A model generated the notes under the pieces. It saw only the letters and a list, made by a program, of their open reading frames with translations, was not told the DNA's origin and made no database searches. The translations under genes and the position numbers were made by a program. 64,000 nt of DNA from Olsenella profusa DSM 13989 (GTDB lineage Bacteria; Actinomycetota; Coriobacteriia; Coriobacteriales; Atopobiaceae): the NCBI RefSeq assembly GCF_030811115.1, contig NZ_JAUSQK010000001.1, positions 1,984,001-2,048,000 of the forward strand, given 5' to 3'. Below, piece by piece: positions 8,489-16,594 of the stretch; the first letter of the stretch is position 1; each line of letters opens with the position of its first letter.

Positions 8489-8820
8489 TGTGTGAGAGGG
8501 AACTCCTCCCATGGACCCACTACCGCTTGGCTGCGTGGCTGTTGCCGCTCATCACAGGATTGAAAGTCCGGACTCTGCCTATCCACTACGCTGCCGGTGC
8601 CCTCGCCGCTGTCCTGGCGACTGTGACCTTTGTCGTCTCTGCGGCGGGGGAGGGCTCAGTCACTAGTCAACCCACAATCAGTACTGTTGTGGGTGTGTCT
8701 GTCGGTATCGCAGCAAACTGCTCCGCCAACCCCGCCGACGTCCTCAAGGGCGGCTGGTTCTACGATCCCGAGCATTTCTCCTCTACCATGATCTTTTCTT
8801 CCGACGAGCGCTGCTCGTAG
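8488..8820 (+). CDS. Hypothetical protein with one possible membrane helix (doubtful)
   Basis: A 110-codon frame opening with GTG, with one hydrophobic stretch (AAGALAAVLATVTFVVSAAG) and an unremarkable C-terminus. I recognise no family and see no ribosome site. It fills the otherwise empty 8430-8866 stretch, which also contains a small hairpin (CCCACAA with TTGTGGG near 8670-8695). It may be a remnant or a chance frame. Confidence 0.2.
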   Translation: MCERELLPWTHYRLAAWLLPLITGLKVRTLPIHYAAGALAAVLATVTFVVSAAGEGSVTSQPTISTVVGVSVGIAANCSANPADVLKGGWFYDPEHFSSTMIFSSDERCS

Positions 8821-8866
8821 CCTCGTCGAATGGTAGGGTGGCTCCGCATGCCGAGAAAGGGGAGAG

Positions 8867-9640
8867 ATGGCGCGCGTACGTCTGGTTCGCGAGAACAGGG
8901 TGCTCGAGTGCGCAGAGGGGGAGAACCTCTACGAGCTGCTCTCCGGGCATGGGCTCATGGATGCGCCCTGCCGGGGCCGAGGCGTCTGCGGCAAGTGTAC
9001 GGTCACCGTCGCGGCGCAGGGGACGAGCCTGGCGGACGAAGCGGGGCAGGACGTGCTCGCCTGCCAACAGGAGGTCGCTGATGACATCGAGGTCCTGACG
9101 CATCTCGTCGAGCGCCCCAAGGGCGTCGACCTCCAGCTTAGCGACGTCGAACACGACCCTGCCCCGGCGCGCACGTACGGGTTTGCCTTCGCCCTGGGTG
9201 CCGAGGAGCTGCTCTGTGCCCTCGTCGATCTTGCGCACGGGCACGCCCTGCATGTGGCGGCATTGCCTAACCCGCTGCTTGCCTATGGTGGTGGGCCCGA
9301 GGAGCGTCTCGTCTGCCCGCCCGAGGGCCTAGCGCCCAGGCGGACCCTCCTGCGTCGTCTGCTCGTGGATGCGCTGGACCTCTGCGTGCCTTCCCTAACC
9401 TATCGCCTGCACGTGGCTCCCGGGAGGGTTCGGGCCATGGTCGTCTCTGCGGACGATGTGACCCTCGGCCTGCTCCTGCAGGGGGACTCGGGAGTTCCTG
9501 AGACTGCGGCGGAACTCGGCCTCTCACATGCGGGGAAGGCGCGGTTGAGCCTACTGCCTGCACAGGGAGGGAAGGATCGCCTCGAGTCTGCCATTCGCTG
9601 CCTCTGTCTGGCGAGCGAGCGCTCGCTCCTTGCGCTTCAT
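8867..9640 (+). pseudogene. Truncated RACo-like [2Fe-2S] protein (corrinoid-activator family remnant)
   Basis: The first 75 or so residues are a plant-type ferredoxin domain, with the cluster ligands in APCRGRGVCGKCTV and a later Cys in VLACQQEV. The order matches the N-terminus of RACo/DUF4445 reductive activators of corrinoid proteins. Those proteins are usually over 500 residues and continue with an ASKHA-type ATPase domain. Here the frame keeps protein-like sequence for about 255 residues and then joins, out of frame, a YdjY-like domain at about 9630. The gene is therefore an internally deleted or fused remnant. No corrinoid methyltransferase gene is visible in the window. Confidence 0.55.
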
Positions 9641-10019
9641 AACCGAGGCGACGCCCACACAGGTGCACGACGCCCTCGAACAGATCGGGGCCACGCCTGG
9701 CAACAACATCAAGCTCGAGGACGAGACGGGCACCATCGAGGGGTCTGACCTCAAGGTGGTCATCAGGCTCGACGGCAATGACTACGACCCCATGGACTTC
9801 ATCTCCGCCTCCGACACGCGTCCGCTCCAGGTCCGCTTCGGTGGCAACAAGAAGGCCAACGAGAAGGCCGGTACGGGCTGCATCTTCTGCCTTGAGAGCT
9901 GCCCGCTCGGCATCATCAGCAATGCCTCCTACGCCTTCCAGGAGCCCATCAAGTTCGAGGCCAACTCCCAGCTTCCCGTCGCTGGCACCACCGTGCAGTT
10001 CGTGATCTCCCTGGCCTAG
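9630..10019 (+). pseudogene. YdjY-domain C-terminal fragment
   Basis: The frame reads TEATPTQVHDALEQIGATPG, then NNIKLEDETG, a motif typical of YdjY-type domains found in ferredoxin-like or maturation proteins. It has a paired cysteine motif CIFCLESCPLG and ends cleanly at 10019. No proper start codon with a ribosome site exists; only a TTG inside the upstream frame. Full YdjY proteins have an export signal and more N-terminal sequence. I read it as the 3' half of a gene fused by deletion to the RACo-like remnant. Translation by frameshift from 8867 cannot be excluded. Confidence 0.45.
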
Positions 10020-10023
10020 CGCA

Positions 10024-10058
10024 GAGGCCCTCGGCATGCGTCCGGTGGCGAGGGCCTC
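10024..10058. terminator. Hairpin terminator after the YdjY fragment
   Basis: GAGGCCCTCG (10024-10033) pairs perfectly with CGAGGGCCTC (10049-10058) around a 15-base loop. It lies five bases after a stop codon and between converging genes, so it could act in both directions. There is no clear T run. Confidence 0.55.
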
Positions 10059-10174
10059 GGAGCAAGGGGAGGGGCATGCGAGCTCGACTCGCGCACCCCT
10101 CCCCCTATTCGTTGCGTCTTGGGCCCCGTTGTGGTCAGGGCCGCCCTGCAAGCGACGGCATTCGGACCCTCGCG

Positions 10175-10957
10175 CTACGCGCTCACGGCGGCGCGGCGCT
10201 CCGCCTCCAGGGCCGCGCCCAGCGCACCGGCGTAGCGCGCCTCGGGGCAGCTGGAGACGGGGGAGTCCAGCTTGTGCGAGAGGACCTCGATGATATATGC
10301 GTTCTCGCACAGGCCGCCCGTGAGGAAGTAGGGGGCACCCTGGCCCTGCGCCGCCAGCGTGGCGATGCGACCCACCACGGAGTCGATGACGCCACGGGCG
10401 ATGTTCTCGCGCGGCTCGCCACGTCCCACCAGGGAGATGACCTCGGACTCCGCAAAGACGGTGCACATGCTGCTGATCTTCGTGTCACGCCCCGTACGTG
10501 CCATGTCGGACATCTCCTGCTGCGTGACGCCCAGGCGGTTGGCCATCACCTCGAGGAAGCGCCCCGTTCCCGCGGCGCACTTGTCGTTCATGGCAAACTT
10601 CGTCACGCGCCCATGCTTGAGGCAGATGACCTTGGTGTCCTGGCCGCCTACGTCGATGACGGTGCCCTCCTCGCCAAAGAGGGTTGCCGCTCCACGGCCA
10701 TGACAGGTGATCTCCGTCACTGCCGTCTCCGCATAGGGGACGGCAATGCGCCCATAGCCGGTTGCCACGGTGATGACGTCCGGGGACTCAACGTCGATGC
10801 GCGCCTCACGGAGCTGCCTCTGTACGGTTTCGGCCGTCTCCCTGCTGCTGTAGCCAGTGGGCATGAGCAGGAGCTTATGGGTGTCCAGTGCCTCATCCAG
10901 TACCGCCACCTTGGTGGCCGTCGAGCCGATGTCCACGCCTACGAACCATTGGGCCAT
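10175..10957 (-). CDS. ATP-dependent activator of 2-hydroxyacyl-CoA dehydratase/DCCP (BadF/BadG/BcrA/BcrD family, YjiL-like)
   Basis: A 260-residue ASKHA-fold ATPase that, as a homodimer bridging one [4Fe-4S] cluster, pushes single electrons at very low potential into its partner. Markers are the phosphate-binding VGVDIGSTATKVAVLD, VIDVGGQDTKVI, and the cluster cysteines in NDKCAAGTGRF and ISSMCTVFAESE, then GVIDSVVGRI and FLTGGLCEN. The length and cysteine pattern fit HgdC/YjiL. The partner is most likely the DCCP at 3158-4315, although about 6 kb and the opposite strand separate them; no other candidate partner is in the window. A near-perfect palindrome at 11046-11065 lies in its divergent promoter region. 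Confidence 0.88.
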   Translation of the reverse strand: MAQWFVGVDIGSTATKVAVLDEALDTHKLLLMPTGYSSRETAETVQRQLREARIDVESPDVITVATGYGRIAVPYAETAVTEITCHGRGAATLFGEEGTVIDVGGQDTKVICLKHGRVTKFAMNDKCAAGTGRFLEVMANRLGVTQQEMSDMARTGRDTKISSMCTVFAESEVISLVGRGEPRENIARGVIDSVVGRIATLAAQGQGAPYFLTGGLCENAYIIEVLSHKLDSPVSSCPEARYAGALGAALEAERRAAVSA

Positions 10958-11045
10958 GTCTCGCTGCCTTTCTCGTGGTGCCCCCGTTCGTGCACGGGAA
11001 CAACTCCTCGATTATTTTATTTCCAATTTCAGATAAAATCTGATA

Positions 11046-11065
11046 GCATAATACACGTATTATGC
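11046..11065. promoter_or_regulatory. Inverted repeat in the divergent promoter of the activator and C_GCAxxG genes
   Basis: GCATAATA (11046-11053) and TATTATGC (11058-11065) are perfect 8-base arms around CACG. The site sits about 90 bases from both divergent start codons, a natural place for an operator. Its outer CATAAT...ATTATG resembles the palindrome at 13744-13775 but with different spacing. Confidence 0.4.
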
Positions 11066-11146
11066 GGGTTTTTTTGACCTGCTGGCAACCCTGTTCACAG
11101 GAGTCCACGAGGGGGACAGGGCTCATCCGAGAGGAGAGGGAGAGAG

Positions 11147-11662
11147 ATGGCACTCGAGAGCAACGTGAAGGTGACCAAGAACGAGATCAGCCCATCCGCG
11201 ATCGGCAAGGCTGCCGAGGAGCTCTACGCCGGTGGCTTCTACTGCTGCGAGGCTGTCATGTCCGCCATACGCGACGGCTTTGGCCTGGATCTGCCCGATT
11301 CCATCATCGAGATGTCCTCCGGCATGGCCGTGGGCGTCGGCCGCTCGGGCTGCATGTGCGGGGCTGCCAACGGCGGCGTCATGGCTCTGGGCATGTTCTT
11401 CGGTCGCCACGAGCAGAACGGTCCCAAGGATCCGCGCTCCGTCAAGGTCATGGAGCTCACCCATGAGCTGCACGACTGGTTCCGTGACAACAACGGCAAG
11501 CATGCTCTGTGCTGCCGCGTCCTCACCCGTGGCATGGACATGGCCTCCGGCGAGCACAAGGCCCAGTGCATCCACTTCACCGGCCTCTGCGCCAGGAAGA
11601 CGGCCGAGATCATCTGCCGTGAGATGGAGCTCACCAACCTCGACGAGCAGGCTGCCGCCTAG
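11147..11662 (+). CDS. C_GCAxxG_C_C family (putative redox) protein
   Basis: A 171-residue soluble protein of the family named for its cysteine pattern. I see the motif in CMCGAANGGVMALG (the GCAxxG-like element), preceded by YCCEAVMSAI and followed by ALCCRVLTRGMDM and GLCARKTAEIIC. Members are thought to bind an iron-sulfur cluster or take part in thiol redox and are common in anaerobes; their reaction is unknown. GAGAGGAGAGGGAGAG precedes the ATG. A strong terminator follows, so this is a single-gene unit, divergent from the DCCP activator. Confidence 0.8.
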   Translation: MALESNVKVTKNEISPSAIGKAAEELYAGGFYCCEAVMSAIRDGFGLDLPDSIIEMSSGMAVGVGRSGCMCGAANGGVMALGMFFGRHEQNGPKDPRSVKVMELTHELHDWFRDNNGKHALCCRVLTRGMDMASGEHKAQCIHFTGLCARKTAEIICREMELTNLDEQAAA

Positions 11663-11682
11663 CACCTCATAGCGTCCCTGCG

Positions 11683-11716
11683 GGGCCACCACGCGCTAAG
11701 GTGTGGTGGCCCTTTT
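11683..11716 (+). terminator. Strong rho-independent terminator
   Basis: GGGCCACCAC (11683-11692) and GTGGTGGCCC (11703-11712) form a perfect 10-bp stem followed directly by TTTT. It ends the C_GCAxxG transcript and leaves only about 20 bases to the next start. Confidence 0.85.
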
Positions 11717-11738
11717 CACGACGAAAGGATAGGCCTCC

Positions 11739-12656
11739 ATGAGCCTGCTCAAGCGTGTCTCCATCCCCTTCGCGGGCGTGGCCCTGGGCTTTGCTGCCCT
11801 CGGCAACCTGCTTCAGAGCTACTCCGAGGTGCTACGCGGCATCTGCGGCGTGCTCTCCCTCGTCTTCATCGTGCTGCTCGTCGGCAAGCTCGTCGTCGAT
11901 GCCGCCGGCGTGCGCAAGGCGCTCGACAACCCCATCCAGGCCAGCGTCGCGGGCACCTTCCCCATGGCCCTCATGCTCCTGAGCACCTACATCGCCCCTG
12001 CCGTCCACGGCTTCGCCTTCGCGCTGTGGGTCTGTGCCGTGGCCCTGCACCTGGTGCTCATCGTGTGGTTCAGCCTCAAGTTCCTCCGCAGGCTGGAGCT
12101 CAAGACCGTCTTTGCGAGCTACTACATCGTCTACGTGGGCATCGTGGTGGCCTCGGTGACGGCCCCCGCCTTCGGCATGGAGGCCTTCGGTAACATCGCC
12201 TTCTGGTTCGGCCTGGTGTGCCTCGTCGCCCTGCTCGTGCTGGTGACGGTGCGCTACGTGCGCCTGCCCGAGGTGCCCGAGCCCGCCCGTCCGGTGTTCT
12301 GCATCTATGCGGCCCCCACGAGCCTCTGCGTGGCCGGCTACATCCAGTCCGGCCAGCCCAAGTCCCTGCCCTTCGCCCTGGTGCTGCTCGCCATCGCGAC
12401 CGTCATCTACGTCATTGCGCTCGTGAGGGCCATCCCGCTGCTGGGTGCCAAGTTCTTCCCCAGTTGGGCGTCCTTCACCTTCCCCTTTGTCATCAGCGCC
12501 ATCGCCTCCAAGCAGGTCATGACCATGGCGGCCAAGATGGGTGCGCCCCTGCCATGGCTGGGGCCCGTGGTGCTCGTCGAGACGGTCATCGCCGTGGTGC
12601 TCTGCGTGTACGTGTGTGTCCGCTTCTGCGCATCGCTCGCCCAGAAGGAGGCCTAG
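11739..12656 (+). CDS. TDT (TehA/SLAC1) family transporter
   Basis: A 305-residue membrane protein with about ten hydrophobic helices. It opens with ISIPFAGVALGFAALGNLL-type sequence (here VSIPFAGVALGFAALGNLLQ) and contains FPMALMLLSTY, both typical of the tellurite-resistance/dicarboxylate transporter family whose members pass anions such as chloride, malate or sulfite. The gene is preceded by GAAAGGATAGG and faces the DUF5714 gene, sharing a terminator. What it carries here is not visible. Confidence 0.8.
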   Translation: MSLLKRVSIPFAGVALGFAALGNLLQSYSEVLRGICGVLSLVFIVLLVGKLVVDAAGVRKALDNPIQASVAGTFPMALMLLSTYIAPAVHGFAFALWVCAVALHLVLIVWFSLKFLRRLELKTVFASYYIVYVGIVVASVTAPAFGMEAFGNIAFWFGLVCLVALLVLVTVRYVRLPEVPEPARPVFCIYAAPTSLCVAGYIQSGQPKSLPFALVLLAIATVIYVIALVRAIPLLGAKFFPSWASFTFPFVISAIASKQVMTMAAKMGAPLPWLGPVVLVETVIAVVLCVYVCVRFCASLAQKEA

Positions 12657-12693
12657 GCCCCGCCTGGGCTCTGTCTCACAGAACGCAGCCCCC

Positions 12694-12726
12694 GGCCGGC
12701 GTCATCCCTGAAGGGTGGCGCCGGCC
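12694..12726. terminator. Bidirectional terminator between converging genes
   Basis: GGCCGGCG (12694-12701) pairs with CGCCGGCC (12719-12726) and an inner CCCT/AGGG extends the stem. It lies just past the TDT transporter and overlaps the last codons of the DUF5714 gene, so it can serve both. Confidence 0.6.
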
Positions 12727-13442
12727 TCCTTCTGGGCGTGGAGAGGGCTGAAGGGGCAGTCGAGTCCCGTGCACAGGCGGTTTTGGGCGGCCCGGGTGCA
12801 CACGGGGCGCGAGGGGGTGAGCGTCACGCCCAGCTCCTCGCGCACGATGCGCGCGGCAACGAGCAGACAGAGGTAGGACTCCCGCTTGCAGCAGCGCGGG
12901 CCTCCGACCTTGGCCACGGCGGCGAGGGCCTCCGAGGTCATGTGGTTGCACAGGCCAAAGGTCCGCTCCGAGAAGGGGTTGGTGCCGGTGACGATGGACA
13001 TGAAGATGCCACAGCTCACCGCAGCCCCGCAGCAGCCCCACATGCCACAGATCCCACCCGGCACCTGCTTGCCACGGGAGAGCATCTCCTTGAGCGCCTC
13101 CCCGAGGTCCAGCTCACCGCCGGCGTTATGGTAGGCGGTAAGGAGTGCCGCCCCCACCATCGTGTGGTGCTCGGGACCGTTCATGTGACAGAAGGGCTGG
13201 CCCATGAGGTCCTCCATGATGGCGATGGGATCGCTTGTGGTCTCGGCCCTGCACACGCCCACGATGGCGTCCAGGCCCCGACGGTGGCAGTCGTCGCATA
13301 CGAAGTGCCCATGGACGCAACGGGTGTTGCTGGGGAAGGTGCGGTGGCAGATCGCGCACTCCATGGCTTCCTCGTGCTCGAGGTACTCGAGCTCCGCATG
13401 GCAGATCAGGCACTCGTCGACGTCATGCCCGCGCCTTCCCAT
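12702..13442 (-). CDS. DUF5714 domain-containing cysteine-rich protein
   Basis: A 246-residue soluble protein with several zinc- or iron-sulfur-like cysteine pairs: DECLICHAEL, CAICHRTF, CVHGHFVCDDC, GICGMWGCCGAAVSCG, GGPRCCKRESYLC and CTGLDCPFS. The second half matches the DUF5714 pattern found in anaerobes, often with SAM-dependent methyltransferases or redox genes. The N-terminal CxxC pairs look like a zinc ribbon. Function is unknown. The gene faces the TDT transporter and is divergent from the betaine-type reductase operon. Confidence 0.72.
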   Translation of the reverse strand: MGRRGHDVDECLICHAELEYLEHEEAMECAICHRTFPSNTRCVHGHFVCDDCHRRGLDAIVGVCRAETTSDPIAIMEDLMGQPFCHMNGPEHHTMVGAALLTAYHNAGGELDLGEALKEMLSRGKQVPGGICGMWGCCGAAVSCGIFMSIVTGTNPFSERTFGLCNHMTSEALAAVAKVGGPRCCKRESYLCLLVAARIVREELGVTLTPSRPVCTRAAQNRLCTGLDCPFSPLHAQKEAGATLQG

Positions 13443-13499
13443 GGAGCATCACCCTTTCGTTCGCTAGGAATTACTACCGTTGACCGTTTGCTATTGAAT

Positions 13500-13528
13500 T
13501 TGACTTACTGCGATTACTATTATATATA
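13500..13528 (+). promoter_or_regulatory. Candidate promoter with an operator half-site
   Basis: TTGACT (13500-13505) and TATATA (13523-13528) are separated by 17 bases. The spacer contains GCGATTA (13510-13516), half of the TAATCGCGATTA motif. It lies 350 bases upstream of the betaine-type operon, leaving a long leader that contains the palindrome at 13744. The rest of 13443-13878 shows no gene I can support. Confidence 0.45.
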
Positions 13529-13743
13529 GAGCCAGTCCTAGCGAAGCCATTTCCAGCCGGAAGGGAGGTGCGGCCCTACTCCATGTCTTACGATTCCTCT
13601 TTTGCGGTTCGTTTTACCTGTGCACCAAACGCTTGATGGTCCTGCCTGCTTGGCCGTGAGCCGAGTGTGGCCGCGCCCGTTGGGAGCCGAGAGGCTACCC
13701 TTCACCGACGGCCATGACCCAGCTTTGGACTGGCCTCTGGTCA

Positions 13744-13775
13744 TTAGGATACATAATCGCGATTATGTATCCTAA
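13744..13775. promoter_or_regulatory. 32-base perfect palindrome (operator) upstream of the betaine-type reductase operon
   Basis: Every base from 13744 to 13775 pairs with its mirror. The centre is TAATCGCGATTA (13754-13765) and the outer arms are TTAGGATACA/TGTATCCTAA. With no loop and no T run it is an operator-like site rather than a terminator. It ends about 100 bases before the first codon of the alpha subunit. The core is shared with 3055-3066 and nearly with 33349-33360. Confidence 0.6.
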
Positions 13776-13878
13776 ACCTTGGCCACAGCGGGCTGTGTGC
13801 GTCCACAGCCTGTCGGCGCTCTACGGTAAGGCATCTGTAGGAAGAACAGCAAAGGAAGAAGAAAGGAGCAAGAGCCGT

Positions 13879-15207
13879 ATGAAACTGGAGATTGGAAACG
13901 TCAACGTCAAGGACGTGCTTCTCGGCAGCGAGAACTCGTTCAAGGACGGCATCCTGACGATCGACAAGCAGGGCGCGATCGATTACCTCAAGGGCGAGGA
14001 CGATCACATCACCGAGCTTGACATCGTCATCGCGCATCCTGGCGACGACACCCGCATCGTCCCCGTCATCGAGACGATCGAGCCGCGTGTCCGCATGGAT
14101 GGCCGCTGCGTGTTCCCCGGTGTGACCGACGAGGTCGTGCCGGCCGGTGATGGCGAGCTCAAGGCCGCGAAGGGCACGTGCGTCACGGTCGTTGGCAAGG
14201 AGTGGGGGTCGTTCGGCGACGGCGTCATCGACATGGGTGGCGAGGGAGCCAAGCACACCTATTGGTCAAAGCTCATCAACATCTGCCTCGTAGGCGATAC
14301 CGACGAGGAGTTCGAGCGTCACGAGCAGCAGAAGTGCAACCACGCCCTTCGCTGGGCTGGACACCGCCTGGCCGAGTACGTGGGCAAGATCATCAAGGAC
14401 GTCGACGCAGACGAAACCGAGACCTACGTGTTCGACCCCGTGCTGAAGCGCGACGAGGCTCGCAAGGACCTCCCGAACGTCGCCATCGTCCTGCAGCCCC
14501 AGTCCCAGATGGAGGCCATGGGCTACAACGACCTGCTGTATGGCTGGGACATGAACCACTTCCTGCCGACCTTCTTGAGCCCCACCGAGGTGTTTGATGG
14601 GTGCATCATCTCTGGCTCGTTCATGCCCGCCTCCTCCAAGTGGTCGACGTACGAGTTCCAGAACTTCCCGCTTATCAAGGAGCTCTTCAAGCACGACGGG
14701 ATCGACTACAACTTCGTGGGCGTCATCATGTCCAACCTGAACGTCGCCCTCAACCAGAAGGAGCGCTCGGCGGTCATGGTGCGCAACATCGCCCTCAACC
14801 TGGGCGTTGACTACGCGCTCGTCACCGAGGAGGGCTACGGCAACCCCGACACCGACTACGTGCGCTGCCAGGTCATCCTGGAGGATGCCGGCATCCCCGT
14901 CGTGGGCGTCTCCAACGAGTCCGATGGCCGCGATGGCGAGGGCCAGCCGCTCGTCGTGCTCAACGAGAAGCTTACCGCCCTGGTCTCTACGGGCAACGTG
15001 GGCGAGCTTACCGAGCTTCCCGCCTGCAAGACCGTCATCGGCAACCTTGAGGCCATGAATCGCGATGGCATGTCCGGTTCCTGGGGCTACGATGAGATCC
15101 TGGGCAAGTCCGCCCGTGACGATGGCTCCATCATCATGGAGGACAACAACTGGTTCTGCGGGGACCACATCTCTGGATTCTCCGTCAAGACCATGGCAGA
15201 AGTGTAG
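13879..15207 (+). CDS. grdI: Betaine/sarcosine reductase component B alpha subunit (GrdI/GrdG-like)
   Basis: A 442-residue GrdE-family subunit of a substrate-specific protein B, which binds its substrate and hands a carboxymethyl group to GrdA. It starts MKLEIGNVNVKDVLLG and carries DGCIISGSFMPASSKWSTYE. In the glycine-type paralogue at 29203 the same place reads SGNCVSACDK, where Cys242 is the known cleavage and pyruvoyl-forming residue; here it is Phe248, so the chain should not be cleaved in this way. That fits betaine- or sarcosine-specific proteins, which are described with intact subunits. Betaine is favoured by the BCCT transporter in the same operon. The ATG at 13879 follows AAAGGAGC; upstream in-frame codons are not protein-like. 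Confidence 0.85.
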   Translation: MKLEIGNVNVKDVLLGSENSFKDGILTIDKQGAIDYLKGEDDHITELDIVIAHPGDDTRIVPVIETIEPRVRMDGRCVFPGVTDEVVPAGDGELKAAKGTCVTVVGKEWGSFGDGVIDMGGEGAKHTYWSKLINICLVGDTDEEFERHEQQKCNHALRWAGHRLAEYVGKIIKDVDADETETYVFDPVLKRDEARKDLPNVAIVLQPQSQMEAMGYNDLLYGWDMNHFLPTFLSPTEVFDGCIISGSFMPASSKWSTYEFQNFPLIKELFKHDGIDYNFVGVIMSNLNVALNQKERSAVMVRNIALNLGVDYALVTEEGYGNPDTDYVRCQVILEDAGIPVVGVSNESDGRDGEGQPLVVLNEKLTALVSTGNVGELTELPACKTVIGNLEAMNRDGMSGSWGYDEILGKSARDDGSIIMEDNNWFCGDHISGFSVKTMAEV

Positions 15208-15237
15208 GCATTCGATACAGGTAAAGGAGGTAAGCAA

Positions 15238-16566
15238 ATGAAGAAAGTCATCTACTACGTCAACCAGTTCTTCGGCGGCATCGGCGGCGAGGACAAGGCC
15301 GACTTCGAGCCCGAGATTCGCGAGGGCGTCGTCGGTCCGGCCATGGCCGCCAACCAGCAGCTGGTTGATGCCGAGGTCACGCACACCATCATCTGCGGCG
15401 ACAACTTCATGGGTTCCAACACCGATGAGGCGATCTCCCGGATTCTGGGCTTCCTCGATGGCCTCGAGTTTGACATGCTCATCGCCGGCCCCGCCTTCCA
15501 GGCCGGCCGCTATGGCGTCGCCTGTGGCAACGTCTGCAAGGCCGTGCATGAGAAGTTCGGGGTTCCCACGATCACGTCCATGAACGTGGAGAACCCGGGC
15601 GTCGACATGTTCAAGAAGGACTGCTACATCATGAGCGGTGCCAACGCGGCCGCCAAGATGCGCAAGGACCTCAAGAAGATGATCGGCTTTGCCAACAAGG
15701 TCCTGTCCGGTGCGCCCCTCATGGGTGCCGTGGCCGAGGGGTATTTCCCCCGTGGCATCCGTCACGAGATCTTCCTTGAGGACAAGTACGAGAACACTGC
15801 GGCCTTCCGCGGCGTGGACATGCTCATCAAGAAGATCAAGGGTCAGCCCTATCAGACGGAGCTGGTCATCCCCAAGAAGGACGTCGTGCCCATCGCCGAT
15901 CCCATCGTCGACCTCTCCAAGGCCAACATCGCCCTGGTGACCAGCGGCGGCATCGTGCCCGTGGACAACCCCGACCGCATCCAGTCCGCCTCCGCGACGC
16001 GCTGGGGTCGCTACGACATCTCGAGCTTGGATGCCCTTCCCAACCGTGCGTCCAATGGCTACAAGACCATCCACGCCGGCTACGACCCTGCCGCCGCCGA
16101 TGCAGACCCCAACGTCTGCGTCCCCGTGGACGCCATGCGCGCCTATGAGAAGGAAGGCAAGATCGGCAAGCTCCACCCGTACTTCTACTCCACCGTCGGC
16201 ACCGGTACCACCGAGTCCGAGGCTGCCCGCATGGCGTCCGAGATGATCCCCTTCCTCAAGGAGGATGGCGTCAACGGCATCATCGTCGGCAGCACTTGAG
16301 GCACCTGCACTCGTTGCGGTGCAACGATGGTAAAGGTCTTCGAGCGCGCTGGTTTCCCTGTCGTGCACATGTGCAACCTCGTCCCCGTCTCCACGACGGT
16401 GGGCGCCAATCGCATCGTGCCGACCATCTCCATTCCGTATCCTCTCGGCGATCCCTCTACGCCGAAGGAAGAGCAGTGGAAGCTCCGGTATCACCGAGTC
16501 GGCGTAGCGCTTGATGCCTTGGCGACTCCGATTACCGAGCAGACCGTGTTCAAGGTAAAGATCTAA
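15238..16566 (+). CDS. grdH: Betaine/sarcosine reductase component B selenoprotein beta subunit (GrdH/GrdF-like), Sec354
   Basis: A 442-residue selenoprotein of the GrdB family, the subunit whose selenocysteine takes part in cleaving the C-N bond of the substrate. The TGA at 16297-16299 interrupts the frame at codon 354 in the invariant context ST-U-GTCTRCGATMVK, giving the family UxxCxxC motif, and the same frame continues with conserved sequence (ANRIVPTISIPYPLGDPS) to a TAA. The start follows AAAGGAGG. It lies 30 bases after the alpha subunit and 28 before trxB. Standard gene callers would cut it at 353 residues and miss the active site. Confidence 0.92.
16301..16322 (+). promoter_or_regulatory. 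Candidate SECIS hairpin in the first component-B selenoprotein gene
   Basis: Directly after the TGA, GCACC/GGTGC and GCA/TGC form an eight-pair stem with a single bulged T (16306) and a CTCGT loop. A bulged U near the apex just 3' of the UGA is the usual bacterial signal read by SelB. The paralogue at 31547-31568 has the same design. Confidence 0.55.
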
Positions 16567-16594
16567 GGGCAAAGGATCGGAGGACTTGGCAGTT

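Noticed and set aside
16297-16299. TGA read as a premature stop (also 31543, 33712 and 40125)
   Set aside because: All four lie exactly at known Sec positions in conserved contexts, the frames go on with conserved sequence, and the Sec machinery is present, so I do not call pseudogenes.
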